Source of the DNA: Sphingoaurantiacus capsulatus
GTDB lineage: Bacteria > Pseudomonadota > Alphaproteobacteria > Sphingomonadales > Sphingomonadaceae
Assembly: GCF_042648405.1 (NCBI RefSeq)
Contig: NZ_JBHRXV010000004.1
Span: forward strand, 550,641-614,640
Length of the DNA stretch: 64,000 nucleotides
Reading direction: 5' to 3'
The position numbers and the translations under genes were made by a program. How positions within the stretch are numbered: position 1 is the stretch's first letter; the number at the start of each line of letters is the position of its first letter. Below are positions 37,436-46,600 of the stretch, piece by piece. Under the pieces are notes generated by a model that searched no databases, was not told the DNA's origin, and saw only the letters and a list, made by a program, of their open reading frames with translations.

Positions 37436-39883
37436 GTGTCGGAACGCTATCGGATTGCCATCGTCGGCTCCGGTCCCGCCGGGCTAAGCGCTGCCGGCCG
37501 CGCCGCCGCGCGCGGGTTGCCGCATATCCTCCTCGAAAAGACCGACCATCTGTCGGACACCATCTACAAATATCAGCGAGGCAAGCACGTCATGGCGACG
37601 CCGAGCCAGCTCGTGCTTCGCTCCGACATGTCGTTCGACGCCGGCAAGCGCGAGACGGTGCTCGGCACCTGGAACGAGCAGGCGGGACCAGTCAACGTGC
37701 GCCTCAATGCCGAGGTGAAGTCGATCACGGGTAGCCAAGGCAATTTCGAGATCACGCTGACCAACGGCGACAAGCTGATCGCCGAGACGGTGGTCCTCGC
37801 CATCGGCACGCAGGGCAACCCGAACACCGTGCGCGCCGAGGGCGGCCACCTGCCGCACGTCCAGTATCAGCTCGACGACCCCGCCGAATATGTCGACGAG
37901 AATATCGTGGTGATCGGTGCCGGCGACGCGGGCATCGAGAATGCGCTCGGCCTCGCCGCCGACCCTGAGCAGCGCAACATCGTCTCGATCGTCAACCGCT
38001 CGGCGGATTTCGCCCGCGCCAAGGACGCCAACGTCAAGGCGCTGACGCAGGCGCGTGATCAGGGCCGCATCGCCATCCTCACCGAATCGTCGCCGTCGAA
38101 GATCGAGGCGGGCTGGATGACGCTCGACACCCGCGACGGCGAGGCGCGCATTCCCTGCGACCGCGTCATCGCGCGCATGGGGTCGGCGGCGCCGCGCAAG
38201 TTCGTCGAAAGCTGCGGCATCGAATTCACCAGCGAGGACCGCGAGGCGTTCCCGAAGCTGTCGCCGACCTTCGAGACGACGACGCCGGGCGTGTTCGTGA
38301 TCGGCGCGCTCGCCGGCTATCCGCTGATCAAGCATTGCATGAACCAGGGCTATGACGTCGTCGAATTCATCGCCGGCAACACCGAGCTGAAGCCCGCCGA
38401 CGAGCCGATTCTCGAAAAGAAGCTGGAAGGGCTGCCCGGCCGCAAGTCGGTCAGCGAGTGGCTCGAATTCCTGCGCGCCAACGTCGAGATCCTGAACGAG
38501 CTGTCGCCGCTGCAGATGCGCGAGTTCCTGCTCGATTCCGAAGTGCGCTTCTACAAGAAGGACGATCGCGTCTTTGAACGCAACGCGCCCGGATCGTCGC
38601 TGTTCGGCATCGCCTCGGGCGGCGTGCTGGTCGAGATCAAGCCGACCGATCCGTCGGTGACCGTGCCGATCCCGGCGGGCTCGATCTTCGGCGAGGTCGG
38701 CCTGATCTCGGGCCGCCGCCGCGGCGCCACCATCCGCGCCGGCGCCGATTCGATCCTCGTCGAGATTTCGCGTACCGCCGCGCTCAAGCTCATGGCCACC
38801 GTGCCGAGCGCCAAGCGCACCATCAACCGCATCACCACCGAGCGGCTGCTGCTGCAGATGTTCGGCTCCGGCCTGTCGCGCACCGACATCGAGGAAGTGG
38901 TCGCCTCGGCCGAGGTGAAGACGGTGAAGGCCGGTGAGCCGATCATCAAGGAGGGCGAGGACGGCTACGACATCTTCGTCATCCGCTCGGGATCGATGGT
39001 CGTGCAGAAGGAAATCGGCGGCAAGCCGATCTTCCTCTCCTATGTCCCGGCCGGCGCCTATGTCGGCGAGATGGCGCTGATCGACGGCGGCCGCCGCACC
39101 GCGACGGTCAAGGCGGCGGTCAAATCCGACGTCATCAAGCTGGAGGGCGATGCCTTCCGCCGACTGCTCGCGCGCAAGCCCGAACTCGCCAAGAAGGCGC
39201 AGACCGACATGGCAGCGCGAAAGGACCTCAACAATTACATCGAGGCGAAGAAGGACAGCTTCGGCGGCATCGTCGATATGTACAGCTCGGTCGCGAGCTT
39301 CCTCGTCGAGAACGGCGTCGGTGAGGCGACCGACGTGCTGCTCATCGACGAGCATCTCTGCGTCGGCTGCGACAATTGCGAGAAGGCCTGCGCCGACAGC
39401 CATGACGGCCTGTCGCGGCTCGACCGCGAGGCGGGGCGCACCTATGCGCACCTCCACGTCCCGACCTCATGCCGGCACTGCGAGCATCCGCACTGCATGG
39501 CCGACTGCCCGCCCAACGCCATCCATCGCGGCCCCGACGGCGAGGTGTTCATCGACGACACCTGCATCGGCTGCGGCAATTGCGAGCGCAACTGCCCTTA
39601 CGGCGTGATCCGCCTCGACAAGGTGCCGCCGAAGAAGCCGGGCCTGCTGTCATGGCTGGCGTTCGGCGCCGGCCCCGGCCCCGGCGAGCCCGACAAGAAA
39701 TGGGCCTACGCGAAGGCCAAGAAGGCCGGCGTCGAGGCGCCGAAGAAGGCGATCAAGTGCGACATGTGCTCAGGGAAAGCCGGCGGCCCCGCCTGTGTGC
39801 GCGCCTGCCCGACCGGCGCGGCGATCCGCGTCTCCCCGGAGGAATTCCTGTCGGTCGCGCTGCTGTCGCGCGGGGATAGCTGA
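37436..39883 (+). CDS. FAD/NAD(P) oxidoreductase fused to two cNMP-binding domains and four [4Fe-4S] motifs
   Basis: An 815-residue cytoplasmic redox protein. Residues ~1-320 are a two-dinucleotide-fold flavoprotein (GSGPAGLSAAG for FAD, VIGAGDAGIENA for NAD(P)H). Two cyclic-nucleotide-binding domains follow, centred on FGEVGLISGRRRGAT (~418) and VGEMALIDGGRRTAT (~542); both keep the Gly-Glu and Arg of the phosphate-binding cassette. The C-terminal DmsB/HybA-like part (~640-795) has four cysteine groups: CVGCDNCEKAC, CRHCEHPHCMADC, CIGCGNCERNC and CDMC...CVRAC. It probably takes electrons from NAD(P)H, or gives them back, under cNMP control. GTG 37436 has GGAGGGGGAG upstream. It is first in a run with the b-type and multiheme proteins. 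Confidence 0.9.
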   Translation: MSERYRIAIVGSGPAGLSAAGRAAARGLPHILLEKTDHLSDTIYKYQRGKHVMATPSQLVLRSDMSFDAGKRETVLGTWNEQAGPVNVRLNAEVKSITGSQGNFEITLTNGDKLIAETVVLAIGTQGNPNTVRAEGGHLPHVQYQLDDPAEYVDENIVVIGAGDAGIENALGLAADPEQRNIVSIVNRSADFARAKDANVKALTQARDQGRIAILTESSPSKIEAGWMTLDTRDGEARIPCDRVIARMGSAAPRKFVESCGIEFTSEDREAFPKLSPTFETTTPGVFVIGALAGYPLIKHCMNQGYDVVEFIAGNTELKPADEPILEKKLEGLPGRKSVSEWLEFLRANVEILNELSPLQMREFLLDSEVRFYKKDDRVFERNAPGSSLFGIASGGVLVEIKPTDPSVTVPIPAGSIFGEVGLISGRRRGATIRAGADSILVEISRTAALKLMATVPSAKRTINRITTERLLLQMFGSGLSRTDIEEVVASAEVKTVKAGEPIIKEGEDGYDIFVIRSGSMVVQKEIGGKPIFLSYVPAGAYVGEMALIDGGRRTATVKAAVKSDVIKLEGDAFRRLLARKPELAKKAQTDMAARKDLNNYIEAKKDSFGGIVDMYSSVASFLVENGVGEATDVLLIDEHLCVGCDNCEKACADSHDGLSRLDREAGRTYAHLHVPTSCRHCEHPHCMADCPPNAIHRGPDGEVFIDDTCIGCGNCERNCPYGVIRLDKVPPKKPGLLSWLAFGAGPGPGEPDKKWAYAKAKKAGVEAPKKAIKCDMCSGKAGGPACVRACPTGAAIRVSPEEFLSVALLSRGDS

Positions 39884-39888
39884 ACGCG

Positions 39889-40764
39889 ATGGCGCGCGCG
39901 GCAACCCAGGGCAAGCGGCGGCGCGGTGGCGACGTGCAGCACGAGGGCTTCCTCGCCTATGCCAACCGCCGCTACCTGAAATGGGCGACGGCGATCAGCC
40001 TCGTCGCCATCCTCGTCTACCTGCTGGTCGACGTGACGCCGCGCCACAATGGCGGCAGCTGGTACGGCTATCTGCTCGGCACCGCCGGCGCCGGGCTGAT
40101 CGTCTGGCTGGCGCTGCTCGGCATCCGCAAGCGCGCGATGACGCCGGGCCGCTGGTCGCTGAAGGCCTGGACCTCGGCGCACGTCTATCTCGGCCTCGCG
40201 CTGATCGTCATCGGCACCCTCCACACCGGCTTCCAGCTCGGGTGGAACGTCCACACGCTCGCTTACGTCATGATGATGCTGGTCATCGCCTCGGGCATCT
40301 TCGGCATCGTCGCCTATGCACGGCTGCCGCAGGCGATGAGCCTCAATCGCGCCGAGACCACGCAGGCGCAGATGCTCGATACCTTGCGCGCCATCGACCG
40401 GCAGATCCACGACACCGCGCAGCCGCTCGGGCCGGCGCAGGCAGCGATCGTGCGGCAGAGCCTCGAGAATTGCGATGTCGCGGGTGGCCTCTACGCGCGG
40501 ATCACCGCGCGCCATCCGCGGTGCGGCAACCGCGCCGCGCTGGAGGGCGTGCGCGCCGAGGTGCGCAACAACCCGCCCAACAAGGAGGTGCTGAGCCAGC
40601 TGCTGTTCCTGCTGGAGCGCAAGGGCGCGATGCTGGCGCAGGCGCGCCGTCACATCCGCTACAAGACGCTGCTGGAAATCTGGCTGTACGTCCACGTCCC
40701 GGCCACCTTTGCCCTGCTGGCGGCGCTGATCGCGCACATCGTCAGCGTGTTCTTCTACTGGTGA
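39889..40764 (+). CDS. Membrane protein with diheme cytochrome b histidine pattern
   Basis: A 291-residue membrane protein with about five helices (~32-48, 58-78, 95-113, 122-146, 263-288). Two helices each carry a pair of histidines 14 residues apart: His98/His112 and His269/His283. This is the classic arrangement for two stacked b hemes across a membrane. A soluble loop (~150-255) with two cysteines interrupts the bundle. I do not recognise the family by name. It starts 5 bases after the Fe-S fusion gene and ends 7 bases before the multiheme gene. It would be the natural membrane relay between a cytoplasmic Fe-S protein and a periplasmic cytochrome. Confidence 0.8.
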   Translation: MARAATQGKRRRGGDVQHEGFLAYANRRYLKWATAISLVAILVYLLVDVTPRHNGGSWYGYLLGTAGAGLIVWLALLGIRKRAMTPGRWSLKAWTSAHVYLGLALIVIGTLHTGFQLGWNVHTLAYVMMMLVIASGIFGIVAYARLPQAMSLNRAETTQAQMLDTLRAIDRQIHDTAQPLGPAQAAIVRQSLENCDVAGGLYARITARHPRCGNRAALEGVRAEVRNNPPNKEVLSQLLFLLERKGAMLAQARRHIRYKTLLEIWLYVHVPATFALLAALIAHIVSVFFYW

Positions 40765-40771
40765 GGCCGGC

Positions 40772-42583
40772 GTGAGCTTCATCGTTCGCGAAATCGCGCG
40801 CCGTGCCACCGGCGGCGGAGATATCATCCGGGCGGTGCGCCACGACGTCGCGGCGCTGACCGTCGGCCGCGCGTCGGACAACATCATCGCGCTCGCCGAC
40901 CTCGCGGTGCTGCCGCACCATGCGATGCTGACAGAGCGGCCGGGCGGCTTCATCCTCGCCGAGGCGCTGGGCGGCTCGCCGCTCGAGATCGACGGCAAGT
41001 TCGTGCCGCGCGCCGAGATCGAGGTGGCCAAGGGTGCGAAGATCACCGTCGGCAGCCATCGGCTGACCGTCGAGCCCGACGCCGACGGCGCCGTCATGGT
41101 CACCGTCGAGCGAGTCGCCGCCCTGTCGGAAGGCGCGCAGGCGGAGGACGAGGAGAAGATCTTCTCGCTGTCGGGCGCGATTCCCGGCAAGCGGCGCCTG
41201 GCGTGGGGGCTGATCGCGGCGGTGCTGATCGCCTTCCTAATCTGGCCGGTAACCGCGTTCATCACGCGCAACGCCGAGGAGCCGCGCCGCATCCATGGCG
41301 ATTCGAGCTGGTCGACGGGCAGCCTGTCGGCGGCGCACGCCAATCTCGAGAATGACTGCCAGTCCTGCCATGTGAAGGCGTTCGTCGCGGTGCGCGACGA
41401 GACCTGCGTCGGCTGCCACATCAAGCTGAAGGACCATGCGACGCCCGACCGGCTGATGGCCGCGCACAGCGACAAGGGGCTGCAGGCGAAGTTCCGCTCG
41501 GCGATGGCGGGCACCTTCGGCCTCGAAGAATGGGGCTGCACCACCTGCCACAAGGAGCATGAGGGGCCAGTCGCGATGCCGCTGACCGCCGACAGCTTCT
41601 GCAGCGACTGCCACACCGGCCTGTCGAAGACCTTGCCCGACACCAAGCTGCTCGACGCCGGCGACTTCGAGGACGATCACCCCGAGTTCCGCCCGGCGAT
41701 CGTCCGCGCCTCGACATGGGACGGGCCGCGCATCGAATTCGCCTCGCTCGCCGACAAGCCCAAGGAAGGCTCTGGCCTCAAATTCCCGCACCGGCTGCAC
41801 CTGGTGAAGACCGGCGGCGTCGCGCAGATGGCGCAGCGCATGGGCACGATCGAGGCCGGTGCCGGGCTCGACTGTTCGAACTGCCACACGCCCGACGCGA
41901 CCGGCGTGCGTTTCCGCGCCATCGAGATGGAGCGCGATTGCGGCTCCTGCCACACGCTCGACTTCGCCGAGGTCGGCGGCACGATGCGGCAGCTTCGCCA
42001 CGGCGAGCCCGCGCAGGTCGTCGCCGATCTTCGCGACTTCTACCGCGCCGGTGGCAACAGCTTTGCCGGATCGATGGGGGCCAGAAATGAGGGGCGCCAG
42101 CGGCCGGGCGCGGTCGGCCAGCGCGCGGTGTCGCGCGGCGGCAGCGTCGATGCCCGCATCCGCGCAGTCTTCGAGGAAGGCGGCGCCTGCTACGACTGCC
42201 ACGTCATCAAGGAGCCGGCCGCCGGCTCGCTCGACTTCAAGATATGGCCGGTGGTGCTGAAGGACCGCTACATGGACCGCGCCTGGTTCGATCATCGCGA
42301 CCATGGCAACAGCGTCACCGCCTGCGGCACCTGCCATGCGGCGGAAACCTCGGATCGCGCCGCCGACCTGCTGCTGCCGGGCATCGCGGTCTGCCGCGAC
42401 TGCCACACCGGCTCGCACCCCGAAAAGGGCAAGGTCACCTCGACCTGCGCGAGCTGCCACACCTATCATGAGGCGCCGGGCGCGCCCCGCGTGCTGAAGC
42501 CGGTCGGGGCAGACCGGCGGACGCCGTCGACGACGGAGACTTACAAACCGCGTATCGAGGGAGGCGCGCGGCCCGCGCGTTGA
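40772..42583 (+). CDS. FHA-domain protein with membrane helix and ten-heme cytochrome c domain
   Basis: A 603-residue protein. Residues ~20-115 look like a cytoplasmic forkhead-associated (FHA) domain: TVGRASDNIIAL and HHAM hold the Gly-Arg, Ser and His of the phosphothreonine pocket. A single helix (~142-164) follows. The periplasmic part has ten CxxCH motifs: CQSCH, CVGCH, CTTCH, CSDCH, CSNCH, CGSCH, CYDCH, CGTCH, CRDCH and CASCH. An inside sensor domain is therefore joined to an outside decaheme wire. GTG 40772 is the start, 7 bases after the b-type gene. Heme ligation needs the Ccm system encoded next door. Partner kinase unknown. Confidence 0.88.
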   Translation: MSFIVREIARRATGGGDIIRAVRHDVAALTVGRASDNIIALADLAVLPHHAMLTERPGGFILAEALGGSPLEIDGKFVPRAEIEVAKGAKITVGSHRLTVEPDADGAVMVTVERVAALSEGAQAEDEEKIFSLSGAIPGKRRLAWGLIAAVLIAFLIWPVTAFITRNAEEPRRIHGDSSWSTGSLSAAHANLENDCQSCHVKAFVAVRDETCVGCHIKLKDHATPDRLMAAHSDKGLQAKFRSAMAGTFGLEEWGCTTCHKEHEGPVAMPLTADSFCSDCHTGLSKTLPDTKLLDAGDFEDDHPEFRPAIVRASTWDGPRIEFASLADKPKEGSGLKFPHRLHLVKTGGVAQMAQRMGTIEAGAGLDCSNCHTPDATGVRFRAIEMERDCGSCHTLDFAEVGGTMRQLRHGEPAQVVADLRDFYRAGGNSFAGSMGARNEGRQRPGAVGQRAVSRGGSVDARIRAVFEEGGACYDCHVIKEPAAGSLDFKIWPVVLKDRYMDRAWFDHRDHGNSVTACGTCHAAETSDRAADLLLPGIAVCRDCHTGSHPEKGKVTSTCASCHTYHEAPGAPRVLKPVGADRRTPSTTETYKPRIEGGARPAR

Positions 42584-42643
42584 TCATCCGTCAAGCATTC
42601 CCGTGCGTATCTCCACGGGGCAATGTGGACTGGGTGAGGGACG

Positions 42644-43600
42644 ATGTGGGCCGACGGGCAGGCTAGAGGGGGCTCTTCCGGATCCATGGACCCGGCATAT
42701 CAATCAAGCACGATGCGCGGCGACGGCCGGTCGCAGTCGCTGTTGATCGCGCAGATCACCGATCTGCACATCGGCTTTGAGCCCGGCAATCCGGACGAGT
42801 TCAACCGACGGCGGCTGGACGCGGTGTTCGCCGAGCTGGCGACGGTACAGCCGCGCCCCGACTTCATCGTCGCCAGCGGCGACCTCACCGAAAACGGCGA
42901 CCTCGTCGACTATCTGACGCTGAAGGCGATTTTCGATGCCTCGCCGGTGCCAGTGCTGCCGATGATGGGCAACCACGACCTGCGCGAGACCTTCTGGGAG
43001 GTGTTTCCCGAGGTGCCGGGGCATGACGGCTTCGTCGAATATGTCGTCGACAAGGGGCCGCTGCGTATCCTCCTGCTCGATACGCTCGAGGTCGGCCGCC
43101 ACGGCGGCGCCTTCTGCGACATCCGCGCCCGCTGGCTCGACGAGCGGCTGGCCGAGACCGACAAGCCGGTCGTCGTCTTCCTTCATCATCCGCCGGTGCA
43201 GACCGGCATCGACTGGATGACCATCAACGCCGCCGAGCCCTGGGCGGCAAAGATCGAGGCGGTGATCGCGCGCCACGGCAATGTCGTTGCGGTCCTTGCC
43301 GGCCATATCCACCGCTCGATCAACGTCGCCTGGGCGGGAACGCGCATCTCGGTATGCCCGTCGACCGCGCCGCAGGTGGCGCTCGACCTGCGCGAAATCG
43401 ATCCGGCGAATCCCGACGGCCGGCCGCTGATCGTCAGCGAGCCGCCGGCCTATGCGCTCCACCTGTGGAACGGGCAGACCCTGCTCAGCCATCTCGGCCT
43501 CGCGGATGGCCATGCGGTGCTCGCCAGCTATACGCCGCAGCTCCAGCCGATGGTCGAAGGCATGCTCGTCGAGCGCGAAGCCGCCGTCGCCGTTTCCTAG
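42644..43600 (+). CDS. Class III cyclic-nucleotide phosphodiesterase-like metallophosphoesterase
   Basis: A 318-residue cytoplasmic enzyme of the calcineurin-like fold. All metal-site blocks are present: ITDLHIG, SGDLTENGD, MGNHDLRE, FLHHPP and LAGHIHRS. This order matches CpdA-type 3',5'-cAMP phosphodiesterases, although glycerophosphodiesterases and others share it. ATG 42644 is preceded by GGTGAGGG; later in-frame ATGs at 42686 and 42713 lack good sites and are possible alternatives. It follows the FHA-cytochrome gene by 60 bases and converges with the large cytochrome gene. Next to a cNMP-binding redox enzyme, it plausibly lowers the local cAMP signal. Confidence 0.85.
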   Translation: MWADGQARGGSSGSMDPAYQSSTMRGDGRSQSLLIAQITDLHIGFEPGNPDEFNRRRLDAVFAELATVQPRPDFIVASGDLTENGDLVDYLTLKAIFDASPVPVLPMMGNHDLRETFWEVFPEVPGHDGFVEYVVDKGPLRILLLDTLEVGRHGGAFCDIRARWLDERLAETDKPVVVFLHHPPVQTGIDWMTINAAEPWAAKIEAVIARHGNVVAVLAGHIHRSINVAWAGTRISVCPSTAPQVALDLREIDPANPDGRPLIVSEPPAYALHLWNGQTLLSHLGLADGHAVLASYTPQLQPMVEGMLVEREAAVAVS

Positions 43601-43622
43601 ACTTCTGCTGAAACGCTGAAGC

Positions 43623-46600
43623 TCAGCGGCGGCGCATCGCTCCGCCACCGCCGGCGGCCGCGCGCAGCGGCGGCTGCGCCGGCAGCCAATCCTCCATGCG
43701 CGTCGCATCGACAACGCGGTACGGCACGCCCTTCCGGTTGAGGAAGAAGCGCTCCATCTCCGCGCGCGTGAACGGCCGCGAGCCGAGGCGGCCGAACACC
43801 GCCATCTGGCCGCCGGTCTCGTCGACCGCACGGTCGCGGTCGAGGCCCTTCGACAATGCGAGCGCCGGTCCCTTGGTCCGCGCGAAGGCGATCAGCTCCG
43901 GTCGCGGCGCCGGCGAGAAGCCGTAGAAATTAGGCTGGCTGTCGGGGCTGGTGAGCTGCAGCACCTTCATGCCGTTCCGCCCGTCGGCGACATAGGCGAA
44001 CAGCGAGGCGTTGGTCGACGCGACGATCACGTCCTCGGCGTCGTTCAAAGCGCCATCGAAGGTGACGCGCTGCACCAGCCGCGGCTTTTCCGGGTATTTG
44101 ATGTCGACGATGACGAGGCCCTCGCGCTTCGCCGCAACATAGGCGTAGGTGCGCGCGAGGTAGATCTTGCGCGGATCCGCCAGCGGCACGCTCGCGCCTG
44201 CGACGAGCACCGGCTGGTCGAGCTTCGTCACGTCGAGCACCTTCAGCCCTTCGGCATCGGTGACGAACAGGTAGCGGAACTGCAGCGCGGAAGCGCGGGC
44301 GTCGCGCATGGGCACCGTCGCCGCGAGGCGCGGCTTGAGCGGATCGTTGAGGTCGACCACCACCAAGCCGACATCGGCGGTGATATAGGCGTAGCGGCCG
44401 CCGAGCGTGACGTGGCGGGCGCCGGTCAGCACACCGCCCTCGTTCCAGGTCACCGCGCGCTTAATGAAGTTGTTGCGCGGCTCGCCGTCCGCGAACGTGT
44501 TGACGTTGGTGAGGATCAGGCCCTCCACCGAATCGGTGATCACCGCATAATTGTAGATCGGGTGGAACGGCTGTTCCTGGTTCTCCGTCTGCATCATCGG
44601 CGTGTTGCGGGTCGGCGCGATCGGCTGGTTGGTCGACAGCGCCATGCAGGTCGCGTTCTTCGATTTGATGCGCGCGTCCTGGCCGAGCGGCGAGAAGGGC
44701 GCGGTGACGATGCGCTCCGAGGTGCCCTTGTTGGCGATGTTAGCGACGTCATAGACGCGGAAACCGCCACGCCCTTCCGTCACAAACAGATATTCGCCGC
44801 GCAGCTGCAGGCACTGCGTCGCGCCGCCGGTCTTCTGGTGGACGTTGGCGAACTCCTCGACCGCATGCGTCTCGCCCGACCATTTCGCGTCGAAGACCTT
44901 GCCGCGCCGCCATTCGACCAACTCACGCTTGTTGCGCTCGACATGCGCCTTGAAGAAGTCCGGATAGGCATATTTGTGCAGGTAAGAGCCGATCACCGCC
45001 TGCGGCTCGCTCCATTCGGTGACGCGCACCGCCTCCAGCCCCTTGTCGAGGCCGACATAGGCGTGGAGGCCGACGAAGTTGACGAAGTTGGTGCCCTGCA
45101 ACAGCAGCTGCGCCATGATCGCATTATTGTCGTTGTCGGCCGACAGGTGGCAGTCGGTGCAGGTCTTGGTCTCGGTCTTCCTCACCGTGTGCGGGAAGTG
45201 CGGCGCGAACGCCTGGCTGGAGAAGCCGCTCGCCGCGATCGGCGGCTGCTGCACGTAAAGCCGCTCGCGGTTGATGTTGGTCGACGACAGCACCAGCGCC
45301 GAGGTCGAGCGCACCGGCGCGATGATGTTGCCCTTGGTGGTCTGGTGCTTGCCGAGCTGGAACATCTCGTCGCGCGCCACCTGCGGATTATAGGTCGCGA
45401 AGTTGCGCGTGGTGTCGCCGTCATACTTGTGCCCCGGCGTCTTCCAGTTCGCCTCGATCGGCAGGTGGCAGCCGCCGCACGAGGTCGTCCACGACAGATG
45501 GCAGGTGTAGCAGGCCATCTCGCTGTCCTTGTGCGCCCGCTCCGCCTGCGGCACGCCCGGGCCCCAGCCGTAGCTGCCGGTCTCCGCGCCGGTCTTCGAC
45601 ATCAGCTTCGACCGCGCCGCCTTGGCGTTGAAGTGCGGGCTGGTGCGGTCGACCGCATCCTTCACCAGCGACACTTCCCATTCGAGCTTGGGGTCCATGA
45701 TCGAGCGCTGGATCAAGGTGCGCCGGCCTTCGCGCTCCACCCATTCGAAGCGGCGGCGGCCGTCGGGGTTGCGGATCGACGACAGGTCGTTGCCGCCCGG
45801 CCGCGCCGCGGGGCCCGAGGTCTTCAGACTGGGGAAGGCATCGACGGTGCCGTGGCAATCCTTGCAGCCGATCTCGACCGCGTTCGCCACCTCGCCGTAG
45901 ATGAAGCCGTTGCCGTGGCTGTCCTGCGCGAAGTGGCAGTCGGCGCACTGCATGCCCTTTTCGGCATGGATGTCCATCATGTGGACGGTCTTGCCGGGGT
46001 TTACGCCGACGGGGACGAACTTGTCCTCGCCTTGTCTGCGCCATTTCTCCGGATCGTCGTTGGCGACGATATTGCCTTCCGCGTCGAGCAGATTGCCCTC
46101 GCGGTCGCGCTTGAAGATGGCACGGAAATTCCAGCCGTGACCGTGATAGTCGGCGAACTGGGTGTCCTTCAGCTTCGGGTTGAGGTCGTAGACATTGCGC
46201 AGGAAGTCGAGGTCGCCCCAGTTGCCGAGCGCCGCCGCGCCTTCCGGGTTGCGGTCGTTGATCTTCCGGACCTCGTCGGCGGTCGGGTATTTCTGCTTCG
46301 CCGGCCACATGTGCGGCGCGTCCGATTCATAGTCCCACATCGTGTAGCCGAGGTAGGTGTTCATGAACATGTTCGGCTGGTGCATGTGGCAGTTCATGCA
46401 CTGCGACGTCGGGATCGCGCGCGTGAACACATGCTTGATCGGATGGCCTTTTTCTTCCTTCGGGATCGTCGGGTCGACCGTCGCCGTCTTGCCGTCGCGG
46501 CCGTACTTCGCCCAGGTCAGGCTGTGCCGCGGCTCGCGGTCGTTCGCATAGACGACGTGGCACGATCCGCAGCCCGAGGTGCGATAGTCGCCCGGCTGAT

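Noticed and set aside
43614..43628. CGCTGA-AGC-TCAGCG inverted repeat at the convergent stop codons
   Set aside because: Only 6 bases per arm and no T run; too short to call a terminator.
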